A stretch of 64,000 nt of DNA from Micromonospora sp. WMMA1947. GTDB lineage: Bacteria; Actinomycetota; Actinomycetes; Mycobacteriales; Micromonosporaceae. The stretch spans positions 6,096,001 to 6,160,000 of the forward strand of contig NZ_CP114909.1 of the NCBI RefSeq assembly GCF_027497355.1, in the 5' to 3' direction. Shown in pieces: positions 1-7,286 of this stretch. The translations under genes were made by a program, and so were the position numbers. Position 1 is the first letter of the stretch; each line of letters opens with the position of its first letter. The notes beneath the pieces are model-generated. The model had not been told where the DNA came from. It did not search any database and saw only the letters and a program-made list of their open reading frames with translations.

Positions 1-302
1 ACTGCGGCCCGGCCGTCCGGCAGCAGGTGCGCCAGGACGTCCGGCGCGTGCGTCCAGGACAGGCCGTGCCGTTGCAGGCCCAGCCCGTCGAGCACCGGCG
101 AGGCGTAGCCGAGCGGGTAGAAGGAGCTGTAGAGGTCGCTGAGGTAACCGGGCGCTGTCACGTACGCGGAGCGGACCGCCCCGCCGGGCGCCTCGGTGGC
201 CTCCAGGACCTCGACGTCCCAGCCGGCGTCCACCAGCAGGTTCGCGGCCACCAGCCCGTTGTGCCCGGCCCCGATGACGACGGCGTCTGCGGTGGAGGTC
301 AT
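1..302 (-). CDS. FAD/NAD(P)-dependent oxidoreductase, 3' part outside window
   Basis: The N-terminal 100 residues are visible. They begin MTSTADAVVIGAGHNGLVAA, with the dinucleotide-binding signature GAGHNG at residues 11-16 and an acidic residue ending the second strand (VLEATEAPGGAVRSA). This is the start of the phytoene-desaturase/carotenoid-oxygenase-like branch of flavin amine oxidoreductases, where the motif GxGHNGL is typical; substrate unknown. The ATG at 302 is chosen because the fold starts immediately after it. The gene is divergent from the aldehyde dehydrogenase at 375, with 72 bases between start codons. The rest of the gene lies beyond the left edge. Confidence 0.8.
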   Translation of the reverse strand, partial: MTSTADAVVIGAGHNGLVAANLLVDAGWDVEVLEATEAPGGAVRSAYVTAPGYLSDLYSSFYPLGYASPVLDGLGLQRHGLSWTHAPDVLAHLLPDGRAA

Positions 303-341
303 CCGATCCGCCTACCCGGCCGGTCACCGGGCGAAACGCGT

Positions 342-364
342 TTGCCCCGCCCAGGCCGGGGCAA
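342..364. repeat. Short perfect inverted repeat in divergent promoter region
   Basis: Arms TTGCCCCG and CGGGGCAA flank a 7-base spacer. It lies between the two divergent starts at 302 and 375, and could be an operator or an mRNA hairpin just ahead of the dehydrogenase start. No regulator can be assigned from the sequence. Confidence 0.4.
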
Positions 365-374
365 GCAGGGCCGC

Positions 375-1808
375 ATGTACACGGTTGCGCAGCTCATTGG
401 TGGAGTGTGGGGCGCCGGCGGCGAGGGTGGCGAACTGGTCGTCCACGATCCGGCGGACGGGTCGCCGGTGACCCGGGCGCCCGTCGCCACGGCCGACGAG
501 GTGGCCAAGGCGGTGGAGGCGGCCCGGGGCGTGGCGGCGGAATGGGCCGCGACCGCACCGGCGCTACGGGCCGCGGCACTGCACCGGGCGGCGGACGCGG
601 TCGAGGCGGCGGCCGATGAGCTGGCCGAGGCGACCACGGCGGAGATGGGCAAGCCGCTCGACGACGCGCGGGGCGGGGTGGCTGCGGGCATCGGCACGCT
701 GCGACAGTACGCCGAGCTGGCCCCGGTACGGGGCGGCCGGACGCTGCACGGCGCGCACGACGCGCTGGACTTCATGGCCCCCGAGCCGCGCGGCGTGGTC
801 GCCGCGATCACCCCGTGGAACGACCCGGTGGCGGTGTCCTGCGGCCTGCTCGGCGCGGCGCTGGTCACCGGCAACGTGGTGGTTCACAAGCCGAGCGAGC
901 GGACCCCGGCGACCGGCTGGCTGCTGGCCCGCGCGCTGGACTCGGCGCTGCCGGCCGGGGTGCTGTCGCTGCTCACCGGCGGCGGCGAGGTGGGCGCCGC
1001 GCTGGCCGGTCAGGAGCTGGACGTGATCGCCCACGTCGGTTCCACTGCGACCGGCCGGGCGATCGCCGCCGCGGGCGCGCGGACGGGCGCGAAGGTGCTG
1101 CTGGAGAACGGCGGCAGCGACCCGCTCGTGGTGGACGCGGACGTCGACCCGATCTGGGCGGCCGAACAGGCGGCGCTGGGCTGCTTCGCCAACGCCGGTC
1201 AGATCTGCGTCGCGGTCGAGCGGATCTACGTGCACCGCGACGTCGCCGAGGGCTTCCTGGATGCGCTGGTGGCGCGCGCCGAGGCGCTCACCGTGGGCCC
1301 CGGCCGTGACCCGGGCACGCAGCTCGCGCCGCTGGTCGACCGGCGGCACCGGGACCACGTCCACGGTCAGGTCACCGCCGCGCTCGCCGACGGCGCCCGG
1401 GTACGCGCGGGCGGCGTGCTGCCGGACGGGCCCGGCGCGTTCTACCCGGCCACCGTGGTCGAGGGCTGCCGCCACGACATGGCGTTGGTCCGCGAGGAGA
1501 CGTTCGGGCCGGTCGCGCCGGTGGTGGTGGTCGACTCGTTCAGCGAAGGGCTGCGCTGCGCCGCCGACTCCCCGTACGGCCTGGCCGCCACCGTGCTGAC
1601 CGGCTCGATGAGCCACGCCCAGCGCGCCTGGCGGGAGCTGCCGGTCGGGACTGTGAAGATCAATTCGGTGTTCGGCGGGGCGCCGGGCGGTGCGGCCCAG
1701 CCGCGCCGGGGCAGCGGCCAGGGCTTCGGGTACGGCCCGGAACTGCTGGACGAGTTCAGCACCGTGAAGGCGGTGCACCTGGAGGCGCCGGGCGGCGGCC
1801 ACTGGTGA
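375..1808 (+). CDS. Aldehyde dehydrogenase family protein
   Basis: This 477-residue NAD(P)+-dependent aldehyde dehydrogenase oxidises an aldehyde to the acid. Visible features are the substrate/NAD region AAITPWNDP, the general-base glutamate E244 in LLENGGSDP, the catalytic cysteine C278 in CFANAGQICVA, and the C-terminal EETFGPVAPV motif. Length is normal for the family. The frame is open far upstream, but ATG 375 (MYTVAQLIGG) gives the usual N-terminus and the upstream part has non-coding composition. The GGSDP form after the glutamate resembles succinate-semialdehyde or betaine-aldehyde types; the true substrate is unknown. It is followed by a strong bidirectional terminator. Confidence 0.9.
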   Translation: MYTVAQLIGGVWGAGGEGGELVVHDPADGSPVTRAPVATADEVAKAVEAARGVAAEWAATAPALRAAALHRAADAVEAAADELAEATTAEMGKPLDDARGGVAAGIGTLRQYAELAPVRGGRTLHGAHDALDFMAPEPRGVVAAITPWNDPVAVSCGLLGAALVTGNVVVHKPSERTPATGWLLARALDSALPAGVLSLLTGGGEVGAALAGQELDVIAHVGSTATGRAIAAAGARTGAKVLLENGGSDPLVVDADVDPIWAAEQAALGCFANAGQICVAVERIYVHRDVAEGFLDALVARAEALTVGPGRDPGTQLAPLVDRRHRDHVHGQVTAALADGARVRAGGVLPDGPGAFYPATVVEGCRHDMALVREETFGPVAPVVVVDSFSEGLRCAADSPYGLAATVLTGSMSHAQRAWRELPVGTVKINSVFGGAPGGAAQPRRGSGQGFGYGPELLDEFSTVKAVHLEAPGGGHW

Positions 1809-1820
1809 GACGGCACGACA

Positions 1821-1851
1821 CGAGCCCGGGACCGAGGCGGTCCCGGGCTCG
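1821..1851. terminator. Bidirectional hairpin terminator
   Basis: A perfect 13-bp stem (CGAGCCCGGGACC) with a 5-base loop sits midway between two convergent genes that stop at 1808 and 1869. No U-tract is evident, as is usual for high-GC actinomycete terminators. Confidence 0.8.
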
Positions 1852-1868
1852 ACGCGTACCCCCAGGGG

Positions 1869-2273
1869 TCAGCGACCCCCGCGGGCCTTGCGGGTCGCGT
1901 TGTTGTTCGCCTTCTCGATGGCCTTGACCAGCTCCGGCTTGGTCATCCGGGACCGGCCGCGCACGTCCAGCTTCTTCGCCACCTCCATGAGGTGGTCCTT
2001 GGTGGCGTTGGCGTCCACCCCGCCGGCCGTCGGCGCGCGCCGGGCCGGGCCGCCGCCCGCGGCCTGCTTGTCGCTTGGCCCCTTGCGGCCCTTGGGCTCC
2101 CAGTGGTCGCCCACCTTCTCGAACTCGTGCTTGACCGCGGCGAAGGCGGTGCGGTGCGCCCGCTCCCCCTCGCCGTACGTCTCGACCGCCGAGTCGTGCG
2201 TCTTCTCCCAGGTCCGCTGCGCCTTCGCCGGGGAGCGCCGCAGCGTGCTGGGCAGTACCTCGCGCCCGGGCAT
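1869..2273 (-). CDS. ChaB-domain protein with C-terminal Rho-N/SAP-like domain
   Basis: This 134-residue protein has an N-terminal ChaB-like domain (about 1-62: MPGREVLPSTL, AQRTWEKTHDSAVETYG, AFAAVKHEFEKVGDHW), a basic linker, and a C-terminal Rho N-terminal-like helical motif (about 95-125: TKDHLMEVAKKLDVRGRSRM). ChaB is historically linked to cation transport regulation; in actinomycetes this two-domain form is a small stress-type protein and may bind nucleic acid (inference). ATG 2273 is chosen for its AGGAGG seven bases upstream. A sigma-B-type promoter (2311-2335) precedes it, back to back with that of the YihY gene. Confidence 0.8.
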   Translation of the reverse strand: MPGREVLPSTLRRSPAKAQRTWEKTHDSAVETYGEGERAHRTAFAAVKHEFEKVGDHWEPKGRKGPSDKQAAGGGPARRAPTAGGVDANATKDHLMEVAKKLDVRGRSRMTKPELVKAIEKANNNATRKARGGR

Positions 2274-2310
2274 CTCGTCCTCCTGGAGTCGGGATCGGCT
2301 GTCTGGTGTG

Positions 2311-2335
2311 GTTCCCTCCCGCCCGGCGGGCAAAC
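2311..2335 (-). promoter_or_regulatory. Sigma-B/F-type promoter for ChaB-domain gene
   Basis: On the minus strand GTTT (2335-2332) is separated by 15 bases from GGGAAC (2316-2311), close to the actinobacterial SigB/SigF consensus GTTT-N14/16-GGGTAT. It lies 38 bases before the start codon. Confidence 0.6.
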
Positions 2336-2344
2336 CGGCACCCG

Positions 2345-2370
2345 GTTTGTCGATTTCCCCCCGCGGGTAC
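2345..2370 (+). promoter_or_regulatory. Sigma-B/F-type promoter for YihY gene
   Basis: GTTT (2345-2348), 16-base spacer, GGGTAC (2365-2370), 41 bases before the ATG at 2412. It is back to back with the similar promoter on the other strand, so the ChaB and YihY genes probably respond together. Confidence 0.6.
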
Positions 2371-2411
2371 CGCCCGCCCACGCCCGACGGCGGGGCCTGG
2401 AGGAGGCGGAC

Positions 2412-3458
2412 ATGACCGTGACGACACCGCAGACGGCCGGCACCCGGACGCGGTCCCGTTTCCCCCGCCGGATCCGTCAGCTGAACTGGCGCACCTGGCG
2501 CGGTGTACTGGTACGCAGCGGCAAGGGTTTCGTCACCGACAACTGCGCGGACTGGGCCGCGGCGCTCACCTACTACGGCGTGCTGGCGCTGTTCCCGTCC
2601 ACGATCGTGGTGGTGGCGCTGGTCGGCCTGGTCTCCGACGGCCCGCGCACCGTCGACACGGTGATCGACCTGGCCCGGGAGATCGGCGCGGGCTCGGTGG
2701 TCGGCAACGACGCGTTCGTGGGTGTGGTGCGCAACGTGGTCGAGCAGCAGGGCTCGGCGAAGGTGCTGCTCAGCTTCGGTCTGCTCGGTGCGCTCTGGTC
2801 CGCGTCCGGGTTCATCGGCGCGTTCACCCGCGCCTCCAACGCGATCTACCGGGTGCGGGAGGGCCGGCCGTTCTACCGGCTGCGCCCGTTGCAGATCGGC
2901 ATGGCCGCGGTGACGATCGTGCTGCTCGCCGTGGTGGCCACCGGGCTGATCGTCAGCGGCCCGGTCACCGACGCGGTCGGTGACCTGCTGCACGCCGGGG
3001 CGGTGGCCCGTACGACGTGGTCGGTGGCGAAGTGGCCGCTGCTCGCGGTGGTCGCCATGACGCTGCTGTCGCTGCTGTTCTGGATCGCGCCGAACGTGCG
3101 GCAGCCGCGGTTCCGCTGGCTCACCCCGGGCGGCGCGCTGGCGCTGGTGGCCTGGGTGCTCGCCTCCTTCGGCTTCGGCCTGTACGTGGCGAACTTCGGC
3201 TCGTACGACGTCACGTACGGCAGTCTCGGCGCGGTCATCGCGTTCCTGGTGTGGCTCTACCTGTCCAACTGCGCGTTGATGCTCGGCGTACAGGTGAACG
3301 CCGAGCTGCAACGCGGGCGGGCGATGCAGGCCGGGGTCGAGGAGCCGGACGACCCGGTGCTGCCGCCGCGCGCGCCGGCGGACGACGAGAAGGCAGAAGA
3401 GGCCGACGGCGAGAAGGCGACTGCGCAGAAGACGGCCGACCGGTTGCCGCCCGGATGA
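2412..3458 (+). CDS. YihY/virulence factor BrkB family membrane protein
   Basis: This 348-residue integral membrane protein has the hallmark YihY/BrkB sequence near its end (YGSLGAVIAFLVWLYLSN followed by LGVQVNAEL, about 275-305) and about six hydrophobic segments between residues 55 and 300. The first is in the conserved WAAALTYYGVLALFPS stretch. The family was once annotated as RNase BN, which is no longer accepted; its function is unknown. The C-terminal 45 residues are hydrophilic and rich in E/K/A. ATG 2412 follows GGAGG. A sigma-B-type promoter precedes it. Confidence 0.88.
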   Translation: MTVTTPQTAGTRTRSRFPRRIRQLNWRTWRGVLVRSGKGFVTDNCADWAAALTYYGVLALFPSTIVVVALVGLVSDGPRTVDTVIDLAREIGAGSVVGNDAFVGVVRNVVEQQGSAKVLLSFGLLGALWSASGFIGAFTRASNAIYRVREGRPFYRLRPLQIGMAAVTIVLLAVVATGLIVSGPVTDAVGDLLHAGAVARTTWSVAKWPLLAVVAMTLLSLLFWIAPNVRQPRFRWLTPGGALALVAWVLASFGFGLYVANFGSYDVTYGSLGAVIAFLVWLYLSNCALMLGVQVNAELQRGRAMQAGVEEPDDPVLPPRAPADDEKAEEADGEKATAQKTADRLPPG

Positions 3459-3480
3459 CCGGCTTCCCCGGCCGGCGCCG

Positions 3481-3505
3481 GTTTACCGGCGGCCCCCCGG
3501 GGCAT
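3481..3505 (+). promoter_or_regulatory. Sigma-B/F-type promoter for DUF2795 gene
   Basis: GTTT (3481-3484), 15-base spacer, GGGCAT (3500-3505). The -10 ends ten bases before the ATG at 3516, so the transcript would be leaderless or nearly so. Confidence 0.55.
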
Positions 3506-3515
3506 CTCCCAAGGC

Positions 3516-3932
3516 ATGGAACGTGGCAGCAGCAAGCACTCGCCCAGGGTCGACGACCAGATGAGCAGCGAGGTCAGCGGTCTCGTCCAAGGCACCGGCA
3601 CCGGCGGTTCGCGGGCCGAGGAGTTCCGGGTCCCGGAGCCGGCCGGCGAGGACCAGCCGGAGGCCACCACGGCGCCGGCCGGGGAGTTGCGCAGCGGCGC
3701 GCCGCAGGGCATGAGCTCCGAGGACGTCGAGGCGCGCAGCCGTCTGGGGCGGTTCATCACGATGACCGCCCTGCCCGGCGACCGGGAGGCGCTGCTTGCC
3801 AACGCGCGGGAGAACGAGGCGCCGACGGACATCGTCGCCGCCCTGGAGACCCTGCCCGACGGCGCCCGCTACCAGACGATCTCCGAGGTGTGGGCCGCAC
3901 TCGGGCACAGGAACGAGACGACGCGCTGGTGA
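3516..3932 (+). CDS. DUF2795 domain-containing protein
   Basis: This 138-residue soluble protein has a disordered, acidic N-terminal half (S/G/E/P-rich to about residue 70). The C-terminal compact domain (about 75-135: LGRFITMTALPGDREALLANARENEAPTDIVAALETLP then YQTISEVWAALG) matches DUF2795, a small helical actinobacterial domain of unknown role. It is preceded by a sigma-B-type promoter and followed 59 bases later by the SRPBCC gene, likely on the same transcript, which ends at the hairpin at 4479. Confidence 0.75.
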   Translation: MERGSSKHSPRVDDQMSSEVSGLVQGTGTGGSRAEEFRVPEPAGEDQPEATTAPAGELRSGAPQGMSSEDVEARSRLGRFITMTALPGDREALLANARENEAPTDIVAALETLPDGARYQTISEVWAALGHRNETTRW

Positions 3933-3991
3933 GCGGGCCGGCCCACGGCCCGTACGAGACATCCCACCGGCGGAACAGGAGGAACCCCGAC

Positions 3992-4453
3992 ATGAGTGGC
4001 GTTACCGAGCACGTGGACGTGGACGTCCCGATCCGGACCGCGTACGACCAGTGGACCCAGTTCGAGGAGTTCCCGCACTTCATGGACGGCGTGCAGGAGG
4101 TCCGGCAGCTCTCCGACACGATGACTCACTGGACCGTCGAGATCGCGGGCGTGAAGCGCGAGTTCGACGCCGAGATCACCGAGCAGCTGCCGGACGAGCG
4201 GGTGGCGTGGCGTTCCACCGGGGGCACCCAGCAGGCGGGCGTGGTGACCTTCCACCGCCTCGACGAGGGGCACACCCGGGTCACGCTGCAGATGGAGTTC
4301 GAGCCGCACGGCGTGGTCGAGCAGGCCGGCGACAAGCTGGGCGTGGTCGACCGGCGCGCCAAGGGCGACCTGGAGCGGTTCAAGCAGTTCATCGAGCGAC
4401 GCGGTCAGGAGACCGGCGCCTGGCGCGGTGCTGTCGACCGCCCCACCCCCTGA
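3992..4453 (+). CDS. SRPBCC (START-like, polyketide cyclase-type) family protein
   Basis: This 153-residue helix-grip protein follows the actinobacterial pattern VTEHVDVDVPIRTAYDQWTQ, then FEEFPHFMDGVQEVRQL, then a long C-terminal helix (LGVVDRRAKGDLERFKQFIE). Family members bind a hydrophobic ligand in a cavity; neither ligand nor reaction can be read from the sequence. ATG 3992 has AGGAGG nine bases upstream. It probably shares a transcript with the DUF2795 gene and ends at a strong hairpin. Confidence 0.85.
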   Translation: MSGVTEHVDVDVPIRTAYDQWTQFEEFPHFMDGVQEVRQLSDTMTHWTVEIAGVKREFDAEITEQLPDERVAWRSTGGTQQAGVVTFHRLDEGHTRVTLQMEFEPHGVVEQAGDKLGVVDRRAKGDLERFKQFIERRGQETGAWRGAVDRPTP

Positions 4454-4478
4454 GCCACTTCCCCCGTACCCGAGTCTC

Positions 4479-4509
4479 CGATGGCCGCCGGCGGTGCCGG
4501 CGGCCATCG
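4479..4509 (+). terminator. Strong hairpin terminator
   Basis: Perfect 14-bp stem CGATGGCCGCCGGC with a GGT loop, 25 bases after the SRPBCC stop codon. It separates that unit from the next sigma-B-type promoter. Confidence 0.8.
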
Positions 4510-4521
4510 TCGTGTCCGGCC

Positions 4522-4546
4522 GTTTGCGATCACCCGGTCCGGGTAC
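4522..4546 (+). promoter_or_regulatory. Sigma-B/F-type promoter for 86-residue protein
   Basis: GTTT (4522-4525), 15-base spacer, GGGTAC (4541-4546), ten bases before the ATG at 4556. It is one of the two closest matches to consensus in the window. Confidence 0.65.
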
Positions 4547-4555
4547 CGCAGGGGA

Positions 4556-4816
4556 ATGACCGACAACGACCGCCAGTGGCGCGACGAGGACCGTACTCCC
4601 CTGCACGAGCTGGACCAGGCCATCGCCCGGTCGGCCACGGACGGCCAGGGCGACGACGTCACCGCCAACGACGCGGGCGAGGAGGCCGCGTTCGGCCACG
4701 GCCCGGAGGCGGTGGACCGGGGCGCCGGCGCGGAGGCCGAGCGGCGGGAGATGACCGATGCGGACCGGGCGTACCGGCCGTCGACGATCGGGCGGACCGG
4801 CCCGGACAGCATGTGA
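4556..4816 (+). CDS. Small acidic hypothetical protein
   Basis: This 86-residue, highly charged protein (MTDNDRQWRDEDRTPLHELD...) has no membrane segment and no recognisable domain, and is probably disordered. Coding potential is supported by third-position GC and by a sigma-B-type promoter correctly placed ten bases before the ATG. Because the -10 is so close, translation likely starts from a very short leader containing CAGGGGA. I cannot assign a function. Confidence 0.65.
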   Translation: MTDNDRQWRDEDRTPLHELDQAIARSATDGQGDDVTANDAGEEAAFGHGPEAVDRGAGAEAERREMTDADRAYRPSTIGRTGPDSM

Positions 4817-4981
4817 TCCGCCGGCGGTCGCGGGTGCCCGTTGCGGTGCCCGCGGCCGCCGGATTCATGCTCGACCGAAACGACAAAAAGTGCGGTACGG
4901 ACGGCCGGGAAAACGGACAGCCCATCTAGAATCGGCCGAACGGCTGACGGCACTCCCCCCGATGCGCGCAAGACTTTCGGG

Positions 4982-5194
4982 ATGCAACAGGGCTCCGGTT
5001 TCCTCTCCAACCGTCAGCGCAAGCTCGCCTGGCTGGGCTTCCTGCTCGCCGCGATCCAGGCTCCGGTCTCCGCCCGGTTCACCGAGGACAGCTCCTGGCT
5101 GTTCAGCCTGGTGGTGGCGCTGATGGTCGCGACCGTGATCATCGCCGACGACGGCGCCCGCCGTCGCCCGGCCGAAGCACGCTCCTCCGACTGA
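4982..5194 (+). CDS. Small membrane protein, hypothetical
   Basis: This 70-residue protein has a basic N-terminus (SNRQRKLAW), then two hydrophobic stretches (about 15-30 LGFLLAAIQAPVSA and 41-56 LFSLVVALMVATVII) and a charged tail, suggesting a two-pass membrane protein. The start MQQGSGFLSNRQ at 4982 has no convincing Shine-Dalgarno. A TAGAAT -10-like box lies at 4927. Family unknown. Confidence 0.6.
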   Translation: MQQGSGFLSNRQRKLAWLGFLLAAIQAPVSARFTEDSSWLFSLVVALMVATVIIADDGARRRPAEARSSD

Positions 5195-5195
5195 C

Positions 5196-5642
5196 TCAGC
5201 GTGTGCCGGGGCGCGCCTCGTGTCCCGGCACCCCCCGGCTGCGGCGTCGCTCCTTCATCTCCGCCTCGTAGAGGTGCCGCCGGCCCTCGACCAGCTCGTC
5301 GCGGGCCTGCCGGTCCAGCTCCCGGAAGAGCGCGTAGTAGCCGTCGTCGAAGTCCTCGACGATCTGGAACGTCCACCGCCCGGCGATGACGTTGCGGCCG
5401 AGCAGTTCCCTGTCGATCCGCTCGGCGAGCGCCGGGTGACCGGCGGAGCGGAATATCTGAACCGCGTCGTCGAGCATCAGGTCGGCGTGGCCGATGAGCT
5501 GGTGCAGCTCGTACAGGTGGCCGCGGGCCCGCTCGACGCACTCCAGGGCCTCGCTGAGCTTGCCCAGCGCCTCGACCGTGGCGTCACTCACTCCGTCCGG
5601 GCGCCGGTGTGCCTGGTCCGGTCCGTCGGGCCGCTGTCCCAT
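5196..5642 (-). CDS. Hypothetical helical protein
   Basis: This 148-residue soluble protein is rich in charged helical segments (VEALGKLSEALECVERARGH, LIGHADLMLDDAVQIF, then ELDRQARDELVEGRRHLYEAEMKERRR at about 115-140). ATG 5642 is chosen because GGAGGGA lies seven bases upstream; the frame stays open further but loses coding character. It ends two bases from the convergent small membrane protein gene. I do not recognise the family with certainty. Confidence 0.65.
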   Translation of the reverse strand: MGQRPDGPDQAHRRPDGVSDATVEALGKLSEALECVERARGHLYELHQLIGHADLMLDDAVQIFRSAGHPALAERIDRELLGRNVIAGRWTFQIVEDFDDGYYALFRELDRQARDELVEGRRHLYEAEMKERRRSRGVPGHEARPGTR

Positions 5643-5805
5643 CGTGTCCCTCCGTGACCTCGATCGTGTGGTCTGCGTACCGGACTTCTGCCCCCGCACG
5701 GGCGACTCAATCCCGGCGGACGAGGCGACGGCTCCCCCGGACGACCCGGGCATCCGCCGCTCGGCCGAGGCCGGCTCCCGGTGGGCGGCGATAGCCTCGG
5801 ACACC

Positions 5806-6165
5806 ATGCGCGTGCCGAACAACCGGGTCGCGACCCGCTCCGCGGCGGTGGCCGCGCGGTCGACCCTCACCTCGCTGACCGCCGCCGTCGGCACCGCCGG
5901 CCTCGCCGCGGCCCACGCCAACCCCGGGCTGCTCGCCGAGGTCGACCAGCACGCCGCCGGGGTACGCGACAGCCTCGACGGCGACCGCCGCCCGCTGACG
6001 GTGGCGGCGCTCGCCGGGTACGCCGAGGGTCTGCGCGATGCTGCGGCCGAGCACGGCTGGACGCCGCCGGCCGAGCCGGACTGGTCCGAGCCGGACTGGA
6101 CGCTCACCCGGCTGCTCGCGGTGTGCCTGCTGGCCCGCGGGCTGGACCCGCGACACCTGGCCTGA
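5806..6165 (+). CDS. Hypothetical protein
   Basis: This 119-residue protein begins MRVPNNRVATRSAAVAARST and ends in a hydrophobic LTRLLAVCLLARGLDPRHLA. There is no clear domain; it is alanine-rich and mostly helical. A TAGCCT -10 box eight bases before the ATG suggests a leaderless transcript. It is convergent with the channel-like gene, 60 bases away. It resembles short actinobacterial proteins annotated only as DUFs; I cannot name the family. Confidence 0.6.
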   Translation: MRVPNNRVATRSAAVAARSTLTSLTAAVGTAGLAAAHANPGLLAEVDQHAAGVRDSLDGDRRPLTVAALAGYAEGLRDAAAEHGWTPPAEPDWSEPDWTLTRLLAVCLLARGLDPRHLA

Positions 6166-6225
6166 CCCGGACACGGCTACGGGGCGCCCGCGATCGCCCC
6201 GCGGACACCCCGTTACCTGTTGCCG

Positions 6226-7086
6226 TCAGCCGCCCGGCCGACGGAACTGCTGCGTCTCGTCGCCCGCCTCGCCGGAGCGGTACGTGCCCGCGCCCGACAT
6301 GGACGACTGCTGCGCCGCCGGCGTCGGTTGCCCGCCCCGGTCGGCCATCCGCCGCTCGTAGTCGCCACGGCCGGCCTGCTGCGCCTGCCGCTGCTCCCGG
6401 AACGCCCGGGACTCCTCGGCGGCCCGGTGCAGCCACCCGTCCCAGCGGTCCTGCATCGGCTTGACCAGACCACCACCGACACCGACGATCAGGATGCCGG
6501 CCACGGTGGCGAGGAACGCCACGAGCACCGGTGTGGTCACCGTGGTGGCGATGCCCACCTGGTTCAGCGCGGCGATCACGCCGAGCGCAAGGATGAAGAT
6601 CGCCGTCACGTCGGCCAGCACCCGGCCGTACGAGAGCCCGCCGAGCGCACCCGAGACCAGGTCCCGGACGGCGTTGGCGATGGCGGCGGCGATCACCACG
6701 ATCACGATCGCCACGAAGGCCCGCGGCAGCCAGGACACCACCCCGCGGATCAGGTCGCTGATCGCGTTCGGTCCCCACACCCCGAAGGCGAACTGCAGGG
6801 TGAACAACAGGACCGCGTAGTAGGCCAGTTTGGCCAGGATGTCGCTGGCGTCGTACTTGGTGCGTTCCAGGGCCCGTTTGACGCCGCCTCGTTCGACGGC
6901 GCGATCGAACCCCACTCGTTCCAGTGCCGCGTCCACGATTTTGAGGACGGCTCGGGCGATGAGCCAACCCACGACGAGGATCGCGATGAACGCGATCGCC
7001 CGCGGTACGAAGAGCAGCACCGACCTCCAGAAGTCGGTCCAGGCCGCACTGATGTCGACCTGTCCGACCGCGAGGGTTTTCGGCAT
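6226..7086 (-). CDS. CmpX-like membrane protein with transmembrane-helix repeats (mechanosensitive-channel related)
   Basis: This 286-residue protein has conserved TM-helix repeats as in the CmpX/MscS-related family: AIAFIAILVVGWLIARAVLKIVDAALERVGFD (about 30-62), a second hydrophobic region near 85-105, LPRAFVAIVIVVIAAAIANAVRDL (about 120-145), and two more near 160-210. The C-terminal 70 residues are polar (Q/R/G-rich). It probably acts in osmotic or envelope stress at the cytoplasmic membrane (inference from family). AGGAGGG precedes ATG 7086. A GGGTAT -10-like element lies at 7127-7122 but its -35 is poor. Confidence 0.78.
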   Translation of the reverse strand: MPKTLAVGQVDISAAWTDFWRSVLLFVPRAIAFIAILVVGWLIARAVLKIVDAALERVGFDRAVERGGVKRALERTKYDASDILAKLAYYAVLLFTLQFAFGVWGPNAISDLIRGVVSWLPRAFVAIVIVVIAAAIANAVRDLVSGALGGLSYGRVLADVTAIFILALGVIAALNQVGIATTVTTPVLVAFLATVAGILIVGVGGGLVKPMQDRWDGWLHRAAEESRAFREQRQAQQAGRGDYERRMADRGGQPTPAAQQSSMSGAGTYRSGEAGDETQQFRRPGG

Positions 7087-7286
7087 GATGTCCCTCCTGT
7101 CGCGTGAACTGCGCCGCCCGCATACCCGGTGACCTGGGCAGCACGCCGGGCCGGACCGGCCCAATTTCCCGACATGGCTGATCGAACTGGCCCTGACCTG
7201 CCCGAATGTCCCCGCCGCCGGGAGCCGGGACCCGCCGCGGACGCATGATCGGAACCACCCGGCCACGCTCCGGTTAGGCTGCGGTC

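Noticed and set aside
7118..7145. Possible sigma-B-type promoter before the CmpX-like gene (GGGTAT)
   Set aside because: The -35 region is GCGT or GTGC at unsuitable spacing, too weak to count with the seven good sites.
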